Numbered from the stretch's first letter, positions 29,592 through 38,052 are shown. The stretch is DNA of 64,000 bases from Bradyrhizobium sp. ISRA464 (GCF_029910095.1 NZ_CP094526.1:1302001-1366000), one strand, 5' to 3'. Numbers and translations are program-made. Notes: generated by a model from the letters alone, not told the origin.

Positions 29592-30107
29592 ATGACCGGG
29601 GCGGCCATCATCGCAAATTTCGACAGTGCAATACGAGCGATCGCGGGATGGCTCGCCCGCGTCGCCCTGGTCATCGCGCCTCCGGTGCTGCGCGTCGCGC
29701 TTGCCGTGCCCTTCTTCAAATCCGGGCTCACCAAATGGGTTGGCTTCCTGTCCCTTTCGCCAGCCGCGGAGTATCTCTTCGAGGACGAATTCAAGCTACA
29801 TATCTTCGGTCAAGCCTACGACTTTCCTGTGCCGACCGTGTTCGCCTATGTCGACAGTATTGCTGAGATCGTGCTCCCCGTTCTGCTCGTGCTGGGGCTT
29901 GCGACCCGCTTCTCCGCCCTCGGGCTGCTCGTCATGACCGGTGTCATCCAGCTCGTGGTGCCGGAAGGCTGGGCAAACTTTCACCTGCCCTGGGCAGGGC
30001 TCGCGCTCGCCATCATCGCGCTCGGCCCAGGCGCGTTGTCCCTTGACCATTGGCTCGATAGGTTATGGTCTTCCAGGAAGCGGGGAGGCGCGCGTGATGT
30101 CGCCTGA
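29592..30107 (+). CDS. DoxX-family membrane protein
   Basis: A 171-residue protein with four hydrophobic segments and the family motif FFKSGLTKW near the first. DoxX-like genes regularly follow bufABC, where the protein (sometimes BufD) is thought to serve redox or metal handling at the membrane. The start has GGAGGTGA just upstream. It overlaps the sigma factor gene by 11 bases. Confidence 0.82.
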   Translation: MTGAAIIANFDSAIRAIAGWLARVALVIAPPVLRVALAVPFFKSGLTKWVGFLSLSPAAEYLFEDEFKLHIFGQAYDFPVPTVFAYVDSIAEIVLPVLLVLGLATRFSALGLLVMTGVIQLVVPEGWANFHLPWAGLALAIIALGPGALSLDHWLDRLWSSRKRGGARDVA

Positions 30108-30726
30108 TCCCCGCGGCAGCGGACCATCGCTTCGGCTCGTCGGGAAAGACGAGGGCGGCCGCCAAACCGCACCGGTCGCGAGAGATGTCGATTGGTCCAT
30201 CCTGATGGCCCATGCTCAGGTTGGTGACCGAGCCGCCTATCACCGGCTGCTGCAGGAAATCACACCCTATCTGCGCTCGCTTGCGGCACGAAGACACCGG
30301 GACTCCAGCGACGTCGAGGATGCCGTCCAGGACGTGCTGCTGACCGTGCATTCGATCCGGCAGACCTACGATCCTGCCCGCCCGTTTGCGCCATGGCTGG
30401 TCGCGATCGCCAACCGGCGCTTCATCGACCGGTTGCGCCGCCAGGGCCGCCGGCGCGAGCGGGAGGTCGCCTTGACCGCCGAGCATGAAGCCTTTTGCGA
30501 GCCTCAAACGAACTTCGAGGAGAGCCCGGACCGTCAGGAACTCGAGGGGATCGTCGACAATCTTCCCCCTGCGCAGCGACATGCCATCCGGTTGCTCAAG
30601 CTCAGGGAGATGTCATTAAAGGAGGCTGCGGTCGTGAGCGGCATGTCCGTCACGTCGCTCAAGGTGAACGTCCACCGCGCCCTGAAGAGCCTCAAGAAGA
30701 TGCTGGTCGATCGGAGCGAGCCGTGA
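30097..30726 (+). CDS. sigF: ECF RNA polymerase sigma factor (SigF-like)
   Basis: A 209-residue sigma factor with region 2 (DVEDAVQDVLLTVHSIRQTYDPARPFAPWLVAIANRR) and region 4 (LPPAQRHAIRLLKLREMSLKEAA) joined by a short linker. It directly precedes a DUF1109/NrsF anti-sigma gene and sits in a bufferin operon, as SigF does in Caulobacter, where it answers copper and other metal stress. The ATG at 30097 follows GGGGAGG; its stop overlaps nrsF by GTGA. Confidence 0.88.
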   Translation: MSPDPRGSGPSLRLVGKDEGGRQTAPVARDVDWSILMAHAQVGDRAAYHRLLQEITPYLRSLAARRHRDSSDVEDAVQDVLLTVHSIRQTYDPARPFAPWLVAIANRRFIDRLRRQGRRREREVALTAEHEAFCEPQTNFEESPDRQELEGIVDNLPPAQRHAIRLLKLREMSLKEAAVVSGMSVTSLKVNVHRALKSLKKMLVDRSEP

Positions 30727-31394
30727 TCAAGACATCCGATCTTATTGCTTCGCTTGCCGCGAACGCTACGCCGGTCCGGCGGTTGCGACCACCTGTGATG
30801 CGGGCAGCCTGCTGGCTCCTGCTTGCGGCCGCGGTGTTGATGCTCCTCGCCGTTAATCAGGGCGTCCGCCCCGACCTCGTTCAGAAGCTGCATCAGCCGG
30901 CATTTGCTGTGTGCATGGCGGCCTCGGCTTTGACCGGCGTGCTCGGTGCCGTCGCCGCCTTCCTTGTCAGTCTTCCCGATCGATCGCGCCTCTGGCTTCT
31001 TCTGCCGCTCCCGGCGCTGGTCCTGTGGCTATCGAATATTGGCTATCAGTGTCTGACAGAGTGGGTCTCGATTGGGCCCGGAGGTATGAGCTTTGGCGAA
31101 GCCGCACGATGTTTCGCAACTCTGGTGCTGACCAGCTTGCCTTTGTCGCTCGCCATGCTGGTCATGCTGCGCTACGCGGCGCCGCTCCGCCCGACCGCAG
31201 CGACCATGATGGGTAGTCTGGCGGTGGCTGCGATCACGGCGACGGCGCTGTCGCTGTTTCATGTGATCGACGCGAGCGTGATGATCCTAATGTGGAACTT
31301 GGGCACGGCAATCTTGTTTGTCGGGCTGTCAGGCGCCTTCGGCCGGAGAATGTTCCGGTGGGTCGCGCCACGAACGCTCTACCCGCGGGATTGA
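30723..31394 (+). CDS. nrsF: NrsF/DUF1109 membrane anti-sigma factor
   Basis: A 223-residue integral membrane protein with six hydrophobic helices and a short cytoplasmic N-terminus that would hold the sigma factor. Two cysteines, in YQCLTEW and ARCFATL, match the pair known to matter for metal sensing in Caulobacter NrsF. The GTG start overlaps the sigma gene stop. It ends 43 bases before the left att repeat of the next island. Confidence 0.85.
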   Translation: MIKTSDLIASLAANATPVRRLRPPVMRAACWLLLAAAVLMLLAVNQGVRPDLVQKLHQPAFAVCMAASALTGVLGAVAAFLVSLPDRSRLWLLLPLPALVLWLSNIGYQCLTEWVSIGPGGMSFGEAARCFATLVLTSLPLSLAMLVMLRYAAPLRPTAATMMGSLAVAAITATALSLFHVIDASVMILMWNLGTAILFVGLSGAFGRRMFRWVAPRTLYPRD

Positions 31395-31436
31395 CCCAGC
31401 GCATCGCCGCAACAGCCGCCGGTGTCGAGGAAAGCC

Positions 31437-31461
31437 TGGTGCTGCCAGACAGGATTGAACT
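31437..31461. repeat. Left att copy of the tRNA-Thr island
   Basis: These 25 bases (TGGTGCTGCCAGACAGGATT, then gaact) are identical to 34471-34495, the 3' end of tRNA-Thr including CCA. They mark the far end of a 3-kb insertion. Confidence 0.85.
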
Positions 31462-31490
31462 TTCTCCACCTCTAGAAAATGTAAATTATT

Positions 31491-32681
31491 TCAAGGGCTT
31501 GCATTTTTGTGGGCGGCTTTTTTGTGGTTGATTTGTGAAGCTGAATTTTGTGTGAATAGCGCTTGGCTATCCAGTTCCTCTTCCAATTGAGTGACGTAAA
31601 TCTCGAGCTGACTGTTCAGTTCAGAACCTTGCGCGCCATGATGAATAAGCCGGTGGCACGTTGGGCACACCGCTCCCACAGAAGCGGGATGATCTGGCCC
31701 GCCGTCGGCGACGCGCTTGATGTGGTGAGGTTCCAAATATGGGCTGCCGTTTTTTCTTAGGAACGGTGCAGCTTTCTTACATGCTTCACAAACGCCATTT
31801 GCCCGCTTCAGAACGTAAGCTTTTACCTTGATGCTTCGAGCATAATACGTTCGCTGTGACTCGTTTGAAGGAGCCTTCGGCGTGGCCGCTGCCGTTAGGG
31901 CCAGCTCGCGCAGTTCTGCTAGCGACTTCTTGTCGAGATCAGGCTCCTCACGATCTTCTGGTGCAGATTGTGCTTCGACTGGGACGAGTTCGAAGACAAT
32001 TGCCTTTCGCTGCTTTCCTTCACGGTCAGGCGCGTTCACCGTCTCAAAGCCCGCGAACGCGAAACACCCGATATACCGGTAGCTACCCTTAGACCGCGTG
32101 GCTTCGAACAAGAGCAGGTCCCGGCCGTCTGCCAAATGGTCCCGGATTGCTCGATTGCCGCGAACGAATGTCATATCGCCGCTTTGGCCCTCGCCGGTGT
32201 AGGCGAATATTCCGTCGGGTCGCCAGCCATCGGAGTATCCAAATTGCTCGCCGGATTCCCCGGTGAAAAGGAAAACGAAGGGACAGCCACTGGGCGTCGT
32301 GATGCCGCCGCGCTCCTGTCCACCATAAACTTGATGGATATCCCGTTGGCGGTTGTAGAGGTTTCCAATTTCGTAGGGGATTCCGATGGGTTTGGCGTCC
32401 GAGGGTTCCGGGACAGCGAAACGGAGCTGGCGGAGCCGCCTGGCGACTGCCTTATCACCGCCGCTGAAGTCGCCCGACGAAAGCGCCTGAAAGCCACCAC
32501 CTAGCTTGCCATGCGCGGCGCCCGCAATGGCCTTGCTATCGTATCGCTTGCCATTGTGCTCAATAAAATATCCACGTGACTTACCGAAGCCGTATTTCTC
32601 GAGGAACGGTTCTCGCCGAAGCTCGTCGAACTCGGCAATCGCATCTAAGACCGCCTGTCTCGTTAAGTCAGCTACCGCCAA
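31491..32681 (-). CDS. ScoMcrA-like type IV restriction endonuclease (SRA-like + HNH)
   Basis: A 396-residue protein. An N-terminal head domain (AIAEFDELRREPFLEKYGFG, YDSKAIAGAAHG, FSGG) is followed by an SRA-like base-flipping domain (VFLFTGESGEQFGY, LLFEATRSKGSYRYIG). The C-terminal HNH nuclease has CEACKKAAPF, EPHHIKRVADGGPDH and CPTCHRLIHHG, with zinc ligands and the catalytic HH. Relatives cut DNA with modified cytosine or phosphorothioate. At 396 residues it seems to lack the separate sulfur-binding domain, so methylcytosine is the likelier target. The TTG at 32681 starts at the domain; the frame upstream is antisense to the next gene. Confidence 0.82.
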   Translation of the reverse strand: MAVADLTRQAVLDAIAEFDELRREPFLEKYGFGKSRGYFIEHNGKRYDSKAIAGAAHGKLGGGFQALSSGDFSGGDKAVARRLRQLRFAVPEPSDAKPIGIPYEIGNLYNRQRDIHQVYGGQERGGITTPSGCPFVFLFTGESGEQFGYSDGWRPDGIFAYTGEGQSGDMTFVRGNRAIRDHLADGRDLLLFEATRSKGSYRYIGCFAFAGFETVNAPDREGKQRKAIVFELVPVEAQSAPEDREEPDLDKKSLAELRELALTAAATPKAPSNESQRTYYARSIKVKAYVLKRANGVCEACKKAAPFLRKNGSPYLEPHHIKRVADGGPDHPASVGAVCPTCHRLIHHGAQGSELNSQLEIYVTQLEEELDSQALFTQNSASQINHKKAAHKNASP

Positions 32682-32843
32682 AGTCCCGTGCTTTCCGATT
32701 CCCAGGTGATCTCGTCGTTCTGAGCTGCAATTCCGCAGCTTGTGATAATGGAAGTTATCAGAGGTATTAGGCTTTGGTAGAGCTTGCCCCGGCCGACCAG
32801 CTCCGGTTGATTGCCCCGTAGGGCTAATGGGGTGCAATGGGGA

Positions 32844-33833
32844 ATGCGGGGCTGGGCGGGTTTGATCGTGATCGCTATTGCGGTCGCGAGTTTTTCGGCG
32901 CGTGCCGAGATCTCGGAGGATCTCAAATTCTGTGCAAATCTGAAGGCCGGGAAGGAGCGACTTGCGTGCTACGATGCGGCCGCACGGATCGAGCGGACTA
33001 AACCGATTGCCAACGTTAGCCCGCCAGCCGGGGTGGTGAAGCCCGCTCCGATCGCGACTCCTCCCCGACGCTCCCAATTTGCAGGGGCCTATGCTGGCGC
33101 ATCTGGGGGATACGACATCGCAAGTATGGGAACCGGAAACCAGAGCAATTTCGGCCTGACCCCATACGCACCTGGCGGAGCGGTCCAAGGTCCATCGGTC
33201 GGCGCGTTTGCGGGCTACAATGTAGTCCAAGGCAATCTATTGGTCGGGGCCGAGTTGCGGGGCCGCTACAGCTTTGCGAAGGCGGAAGATTCGGTAGAAC
33301 CATCTCCAAGTTCAACGCCGTTGCCCGTCTGGATCGGCTCATGCTGGGGATGCGCGCCTGGTGGAGGCATTTCCACCGACAGGGTAACTTTGTTCTCTGC
33401 TCCTCGATACAGCGCAAGTTACCGAAGGCCCTACGCGGCCGATGCTTCGTTTAGAGTTGGCTTCACAGCCAGTGACTGGCTGTTTTACGGACGGGCTGGC
33501 GCTGGTATCGAGAAATCAGAATCGATCTATACCGCTGACGATTCCAGGTCGGTCTACTGCTACAAGCCGACCATTATTCAGAGACCGAACTCAAATGGTG
33601 GCATCGACTACTTGGCTGCTTCGTGTGCGTCCCAAGGAAATGGACCGACTACCACGTCGACTCTTGTCAACGGCTACGCGCCCGTGGTGTCCATAGGTGC
33701 CGGCGTTGAGCGCAATTTCAATAGCTTGTTTGTCAGGGCAGAGGCCGAATTGACAGGACACTCTACCCCAGGAAGCGGGTTCACCTTCTACTACACACCG
33801 TCCGTGAGCATGGCGCTGGGCTACCGATTTTAG
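32844..33833 (+). CDS. Outer-membrane beta-barrel protein with N-terminal cysteine motif
   Basis: A 329-residue protein. A signal peptide (LIVIAIAVASFSARA) is followed by a short domain, FCANLKAGKERLACYDAAA, which resembles the Cys-pair motif of VasI-like secreted proteins. A proline-rich linker and an eight-stranded porin-like barrel follow (QFAGAYAGASGGYDI, ending SMALGYRF). Cargo of the tRNA-Thr island, divergent from the restriction gene. Role unknown; it could alter the cell surface. Confidence 0.72.
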   Translation: MRGWAGLIVIAIAVASFSARAEISEDLKFCANLKAGKERLACYDAAARIERTKPIANVSPPAGVVKPAPIATPPRRSQFAGAYAGASGGYDIASMGTGNQSNFGLTPYAPGGAVQGPSVGAFAGYNVVQGNLLVGAELRGRYSFAKAEDSVEPSPSSTPLPVWIGSCWGCAPGGGISTDRVTLFSAPRYSASYRRPYAADASFRVGFTASDWLFYGRAGAGIEKSESIYTADDSRSVYCYKPTIIQRPNSNGGIDYLAASCASQGNGPTTTSTLVNGYAPVVSIGAGVERNFNSLFVRAEAELTGHSTPGSGFTFYYTPSVSMALGYRF

Positions 33834-33871
33834 TTCGTCACTCGGAATGCTGCGCACGACAACAACAACGG

Positions 33872-34132
33872 TCAACGACCGCTCTTCACCGCTTTCAGTT
33901 CGGCGATTACTCGCTCTATCTCTTCTTCGGTGTAGTGCAGACGGCGGTCATGTATGACCGGCACAGGAGGCTTCACGCCGAGATCTCGATAATAGGATTT
34001 TGCCCGGCGCGTGTCCGCGAGCCAATTTATGGGATTCACCCGTCCGAGGTGCGGCTCCAATCGGGCCGCTGCCTGAATGAGGGTCAGCAAGTTCGACGTC
34101 TCCAGAGGAATTGCCATGATACCAGTAGGCAT
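33872..34132 (-). CDS. Small helical protein, possibly DNA-binding
   Basis: An 86-residue protein with AGGAG seven bases before the ATG. It is mostly helical, with NWLADTRRAKSYYRDLGVKP followed by a basic YTEEEIERVIAELK helix. The size and position beside an integrase stub would fit an excisionase or AlpA-like factor, but I do not recognise a family. Confidence 0.5.
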   Translation of the reverse strand: MPTGIMAIPLETSNLLTLIQAAARLEPHLGRVNPINWLADTRRAKSYYRDLGVKPPVPVIHDRRLHYTEEEIERVIAELKAVKSGR

Positions 34133-34229
34133 TGTTACTCCTAGTTTGATCAATGACGGCCGATACCCACACTATAGCGCTCGACTCGAGGTTTGCGCGG
34201 CGGGCGATCACTTTCTTGCTTGGCAGGCG

Positions 34230-34379
34230 AGTGTGATGTCGGAGCGCAACGCGGCGATCGGCCCCCAGAGCGACGCTCAGCTCTACTTTCTTGATAATCG
34301 GCCGAAGCCGCGGCGGGACGACGATCCTCGCATGATACCTACCGTCCCGTTGGATCAGGTATCGCACTTTCCCAGCCAT
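34230..34379 (-). pseudogene. Integrase N-terminal remnant
   Basis: MAGKVRYLIQRDGRYHARI and the following basic stretch to ALRHH look like the N-terminal arm of tyrosine recombinases from Bradyrhizobium islands. The frame then loses resemblance and no catalytic R-H-R-Y region is present in the element. It points away from the tRNA into the island, the normal layout for a tRNA-targeting integrase. Confidence 0.5.
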
Positions 34380-34470
34380 GACTTCCTAGTGTTTGTGGCG
34401 ACGATTTGTGGCACACAAACGGGATTAATGCTGTGATTGCAAGAGGATCTAAGTCTATCAATAGGATAGG

Positions 34471-34495
34471 TGGTGCTGCCAGACAGGATTGAACT
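34471..34495. repeat. Right att copy (tRNA-Thr 3' end)
   Basis: Identical over 25 bases to 31437-31461. It covers the CCA, acceptor strand and part of the T arm of tRNA-Thr. Confidence 0.85.
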
Positions 34496-34545
34496 GTCGA
34501 CCTCTCCATTACCAATGGAGTGCTCTACCACTGAGCTACGGCAGC
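34471..34545 (-). tRNA. tRNA-Thr (GGT)
   Basis: A 75-base cloverleaf with encoded CCA. The acceptor stem is GCTGCCG with TGGCAGC, the D arm holds AGCTCAGTGGTAGAGC, the anticodon loop is TTGGTAA, and the T loop is TTCAATC. Its 3' end doubles as the right att site of the 31.4-34.5 kb island. Confidence 0.95.
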
Positions 34546-34770
34546 ATGCCCGGGAAATAGAATCGGCCCCAAGGGCCCGTCCAAGCGGGCGGTTCTTGCC
34601 ACAGGCCTCCCCTTGGCGCAAGCGAAAGAGCGCCCCGGAAACCTGCAAAGGCGACCGAAAATGGCATTTTGTGCCGCGATCCGCTGCAATTCGGTCGATT
34701 CCCTGCCGATTTGGTTCCCAATTCCGCTGATCGGGCCACTCTACGCCAACCAAAGCCGAATCGTACCCTA

Positions 34771-35888
34771 GTACCCACTTTTCTTGGATCGTGAGTCGTG
34801 ATTCAAGATATGGATGATACCCGAAGCAAGAGAAGTCCACCTTTCGAGGAAAGATCGCAAGGTGCTTGAGGCGTGCTGTCGCTCACCGATGACGTTGCTG
34901 CGCGATTTGAAGCGGGCGCGGATAGTTCTGTTGGCGGCGGACGGGCGCAGCACCCGATCGATCGCCAAGGAAGTTGGGGTCCAGCCGCGGATTGTCAGCC
35001 TTTGGCGGCATCGTTATGCCGACCAAGGCCTTGAAGGGCTGCAAGACAAGCCGCGCCCGGGCAAGCAGCCGATCTATACGAAGGCCACGGACAAGCGGAT
35101 TCTGAAGCTGCTGGACCAGCCGCCCCCGCAAGGGTTCGCACGCTGGACCGGGCCCCTGCTGGCCGAGGCGCTGGGCGATGTTGACGTCCAATATGTCTGG
35201 CGGTTTCTGCGCAGCCACAAGATCGACCTCGCGGCTCGCAAGTCCTGGTGCGAGAGCAACGACCCGAACTTCACGGCCAAAGCCGCCGATGTTGTCGGCC
35301 TCTATGTCGCCCCGCCCGCGAAGGCCATTGTGCTGTGCGTGGACGAGAAGCCCTCGATCCAGGCTTTGGAGCGAGCGCAGGGTTATCTGAAACTGCCCAA
35401 TGGCCGCGCCTTGACCGGCCAGAGCCACGACTACAAGCGGCATGGCACCACAACATTGTTTGCGGCACTCGAAGTCGCCACCGGGAAGATCATCGCGACG
35501 CATTCAAAACGGCGGCGCCGCGTCGAGTTTCTCGGCTTCATGACCAGCGTCACCGCGGCCTTTCCGGGCCGGAAGCTTCACGTCATCCTCGACAATCTCA
35601 ACATCCACAAGAAGAACGAGGACTGGCTCAAGGCCCATCCCAATGTGCAATTCCATTTCACGCCGACGAGTGCGTCCTGGCTCAATCAGGTCGAGGTGTG
35701 GTTTTCGATCCTGCAGGGGCAGTCGCTCAGCGGCACCTCCTTCACAAGCCTCAAGCAGCTTCAGGATCACATCGATGCCTACGTCACCGCATACAACGGC
35801 AGAGCCGAGCCCTTCGTCTGGACCAAGAAAAAGGTCCGTCAACGCCGATTCAAAGGCCGCCGTATCACCCAGCTCTGATTCCGGGTAC
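34771..35888 (+). mobile_element. IS630-family insertion sequence
   Basis: The 1118-base element has ends GTACCCA at the left and GGGTAC at the right (inverted), flanked on both sides by TA (34769-34770 and 35889-35890), the target duplication expected of IS630. It carries one intact transposase gene and lies about 225 bases beyond tRNA-Thr. Confidence 0.85.
34814..35878 (+). CDS. IS630-family transposase
   Basis: A 354-residue intact transposase. The N-terminal helix-turn-helix (STRSIAKEVGVQPRIVSLWR) binds the ends. The DDE catalytic triad is visible in VLCVDEKPSIQ, HVILDNLNIHK and WLNQVEVWFS. Nothing is broken, so the element may be active. The start at 34814 is the first good ATG after the left end. 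Confidence 0.9.
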   Translation: MIPEAREVHLSRKDRKVLEACCRSPMTLLRDLKRARIVLLAADGRSTRSIAKEVGVQPRIVSLWRHRYADQGLEGLQDKPRPGKQPIYTKATDKRILKLLDQPPPQGFARWTGPLLAEALGDVDVQYVWRFLRSHKIDLAARKSWCESNDPNFTAKAADVVGLYVAPPAKAIVLCVDEKPSIQALERAQGYLKLPNGRALTGQSHDYKRHGTTTLFAALEVATGKIIATHSKRRRRVEFLGFMTSVTAAFPGRKLHVILDNLNIHKKNEDWLKAHPNVQFHFTPTSASWLNQVEVWFSILQGQSLSGTSFTSLKQLQDHIDAYVTAYNGRAEPFVWTKKKVRQRRFKGRRITQL

Positions 35889-35968
35889 TAGCCGGCCGGG
35901 TGGGTGCGCAGCGTCGGGGCATTGTTTACTATTGGTCGTGAAAGGCATTGGCGACGAGCGTTCAGAGG

Positions 35969-36166
35969 ATGACGAGCGATCAGGATAAGGGCGCTGGACA
36001 GGCCGGAGCCCGCGCGAAGGAGTCACGACGGGACCGGTTGAAGTTGGCGCTGCGTGAAAATCTGAAACGGCGGAAATCGCAGGCGCGTGGCCGGGATGAG
36101 GCCGCTCCTTCCGAAGCGGCCGATGGCTCCCTAGATGACGCGGGCGGAAACGGGCGCGAGCGCTAG
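35969..36166 (+). CDS. Small basic protein of unknown function
   Basis: A 65-residue hydrophilic protein rich in Lys/Arg (RDRLKLALRENLKRRKSQARGR) with an acidic, disordered tail. From memory, similar short proteins occur at this place in Bradyrhizobium near the hisD block. Function unknown. A TTG at 35948 is a longer alternative start. Confidence 0.55.
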   Translation: MTSDQDKGAGQAGARAKESRRDRLKLALRENLKRRKSQARGRDEAAPSEAADGSLDDAGGNGRER

Positions 36167-36195
36167 CTGGCGCGTGAAGCGGTGCGGGGAAGCGG

Positions 36196-37902
36196 GTGGC
36201 TGAGATGGCTGCGGACGAAACGACGATCGATCGACTGAACGCCACCGCCTACGCCTTTCCACGTCATGAGCAGACCTTCCCGACGCTAATGCCGCACGAG
36301 ATCGAGCGCATGCGCCGCTTCGGCGAGCCGCGTTCCTACAAGGACGGCGAGGCGCTGTTCGAGACCGGCAAGCCCGGGCCCGGCATGTTCGTGGTGCTGT
36401 CGGGCTCGGTCGCGATCACCCAGCGCGACGGCCTCGGCCATGTCACGCCGATCATCGATCAGGGCGAAGGTCAATTCCTTGCCGAGATCGGCCAGCTTTC
36501 CGGCCGCGCCGCGCTGGTCGACGGCCATGCCGACGGCGATGTCGAGACCTTGTTGCTTCCCCCGGCCAAATTGCGTGCGCTCCTGGTCGCCGAGGCCGAT
36601 CTCGGCGAGCGCATCATGCGTGCGCTGATCCTGCGCCGGGTCAGCCTGATCCAGGGTGGCGCCGGCGGGCCGGTGCTGATCGGCTCCGCATCGCTCGGCA
36701 ACATGGCGCGGCTGCAGAATTTCCTGTCGCGCAACGGCCAGCCGCATCACTTCCTCGATCCCGAGACCGACAAGGACGCCGCCGACCTCGTCGCGCGCTA
36801 TTCGGCCTCCCGCGCCGACCTGCCGCTGGTGGTCTGTCCCAACGGCGCCGTGCTGCGCAATCCATCGGAGACGGCGCTTGCGATGGCGCTTGGCATGATC
36901 GGCAGCCATGCCCATGACAAGCTCTACGATGTCGCCGTGGTCGGCAGCGGCCCGGCGGGGCTTGCCACCGCGGTCTATGCGGCGTCCGAAGGGCTGTCGG
37001 TCGCGGTGTTCGATTCGCGGGCCTTCGGCGGCCAGGCCGGCGCCAGCGCGCGCATCGAAAACTATCTGGGATTCCCGACCGGCATCTCCGGCCAGGCGCT
37101 CGCCGGGCGCGCCTTCAACCAGGCGCAGAAATTCGGCGCCGAGATGCTGATCCCGGTCTCCGTGAAATCGCTCGACTGCTCGAAGACGTCGGGCGTGTTC
37201 GCGCTCGCCACCGAATGCGGGCACACGCTGCGCGCCAAATCGATCGTGATCGCGAGCGGCGCACGCTATCGGCGACCCGCGATCGACAATCTCGATGCCT
37301 ATGAGGGCCGCGGCGTCTGGTACTGGGCCTCGCCGATCGAGGCGCGGCTCTGTGCCAACCAGGAGGTCGTGCTGGTCGGCGGCGGCAATTCCGCGGGCCA
37401 GGCGGCGGTGTTTCTCTCGGGGCATGTCCGCAAGGTCACCATGATGATCCGCGGCGGCGGGCTGGGCGCCAGCATGTCGCGCTATCTGATCGAGCGCATC
37501 GAGGCGACGCCGAACATCGACTTGATGTTCAACACCGAGGTGATCGGGCTCGAGGGCGCCGAGACGCTGGAGCGCGTGCGCTGGCGCAGCCGGCTCGCGC
37601 CCGACGAGTTCACGCTCGACATCCGCAACCTCTTCCTGTTCGTCGGCGCCGATCCGGCCACCGGCTGGCTCGACGGCTGCGGCGTACAGGTCGATCGCGC
37701 CGGCTTCGTGCTGACCGGCGTTCAGAACGGCGAGGGCGCGCGGTCGGTGCCGCAGCTTGAAACCTCCGTGCCTGGCGTGTTCGCGGTCGGCGACGTCCGC
37801 TCCGGCTCGATCAAGCGCGTCGGTGGCGCGATCGGCGAGGGCGCACAGGTGGTCGCCGCTCTGCATGGCTATCTCGCCGACGATAGCAGCCCGACGCTGT
37901 AG
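36196..37902 (+). CDS. Cyclic-nucleotide-binding/thioredoxin reductase-like fusion without CxxC
   Basis: A 568-residue protein. It has an N-terminal cNMP-binding beta-roll (about 25-150; GEGQFLAEIGQLSGR), a thioredoxin-like segment (about 160-235) and a FAD/NAD(P) thioredoxin reductase-like region (VAVVGSGPAGLATAVYAASEG, VVLVGGGNSAGQAAVF, GVFAVGDVRSG). Where true TrxR has its CxxC, this has VWYWASPIEA, so it cannot reduce thioredoxin in the standard way. It may be an NAD(P)H-dependent oxidase or a regulated flavoprotein. GTG start with GGGGA upstream; an ATG at 36205 is possible. Confidence 0.85.
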   Translation: MAEMAADETTIDRLNATAYAFPRHEQTFPTLMPHEIERMRRFGEPRSYKDGEALFETGKPGPGMFVVLSGSVAITQRDGLGHVTPIIDQGEGQFLAEIGQLSGRAALVDGHADGDVETLLLPPAKLRALLVAEADLGERIMRALILRRVSLIQGGAGGPVLIGSASLGNMARLQNFLSRNGQPHHFLDPETDKDAADLVARYSASRADLPLVVCPNGAVLRNPSETALAMALGMIGSHAHDKLYDVAVVGSGPAGLATAVYAASEGLSVAVFDSRAFGGQAGASARIENYLGFPTGISGQALAGRAFNQAQKFGAEMLIPVSVKSLDCSKTSGVFALATECGHTLRAKSIVIASGARYRRPAIDNLDAYEGRGVWYWASPIEARLCANQEVVLVGGGNSAGQAAVFLSGHVRKVTMMIRGGGLGASMSRYLIERIEATPNIDLMFNTEVIGLEGAETLERVRWRSRLAPDEFTLDIRNLFLFVGADPATGWLDGCGVQVDRAGFVLTGVQNGEGARSVPQLETSVPGVFAVGDVRSGSIKRVGGAIGEGAQVVAALHGYLADDSSPTL

Positions 37903-38052
37903 CAAAGCGGATGCAGGCTGCAACGCGTTGAGTGCGACGTCTCGCGCGTGAAGACCCTCGGGAAATCGGGTTCCGCTACGGCGACGTCATCCGGCAGTTT
38001 TTTGTCCCGGGCGCCGGTACTTCCCGCGCGGGGAGCCACTATATCTGTCGTC

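Noticed and set aside
32682..33230. N-terminal extension of the McrA-like nuclease
   Set aside because: It is antisense to the barrel gene's promoter and signal region, and the family homology starts at the TTG at 32681.
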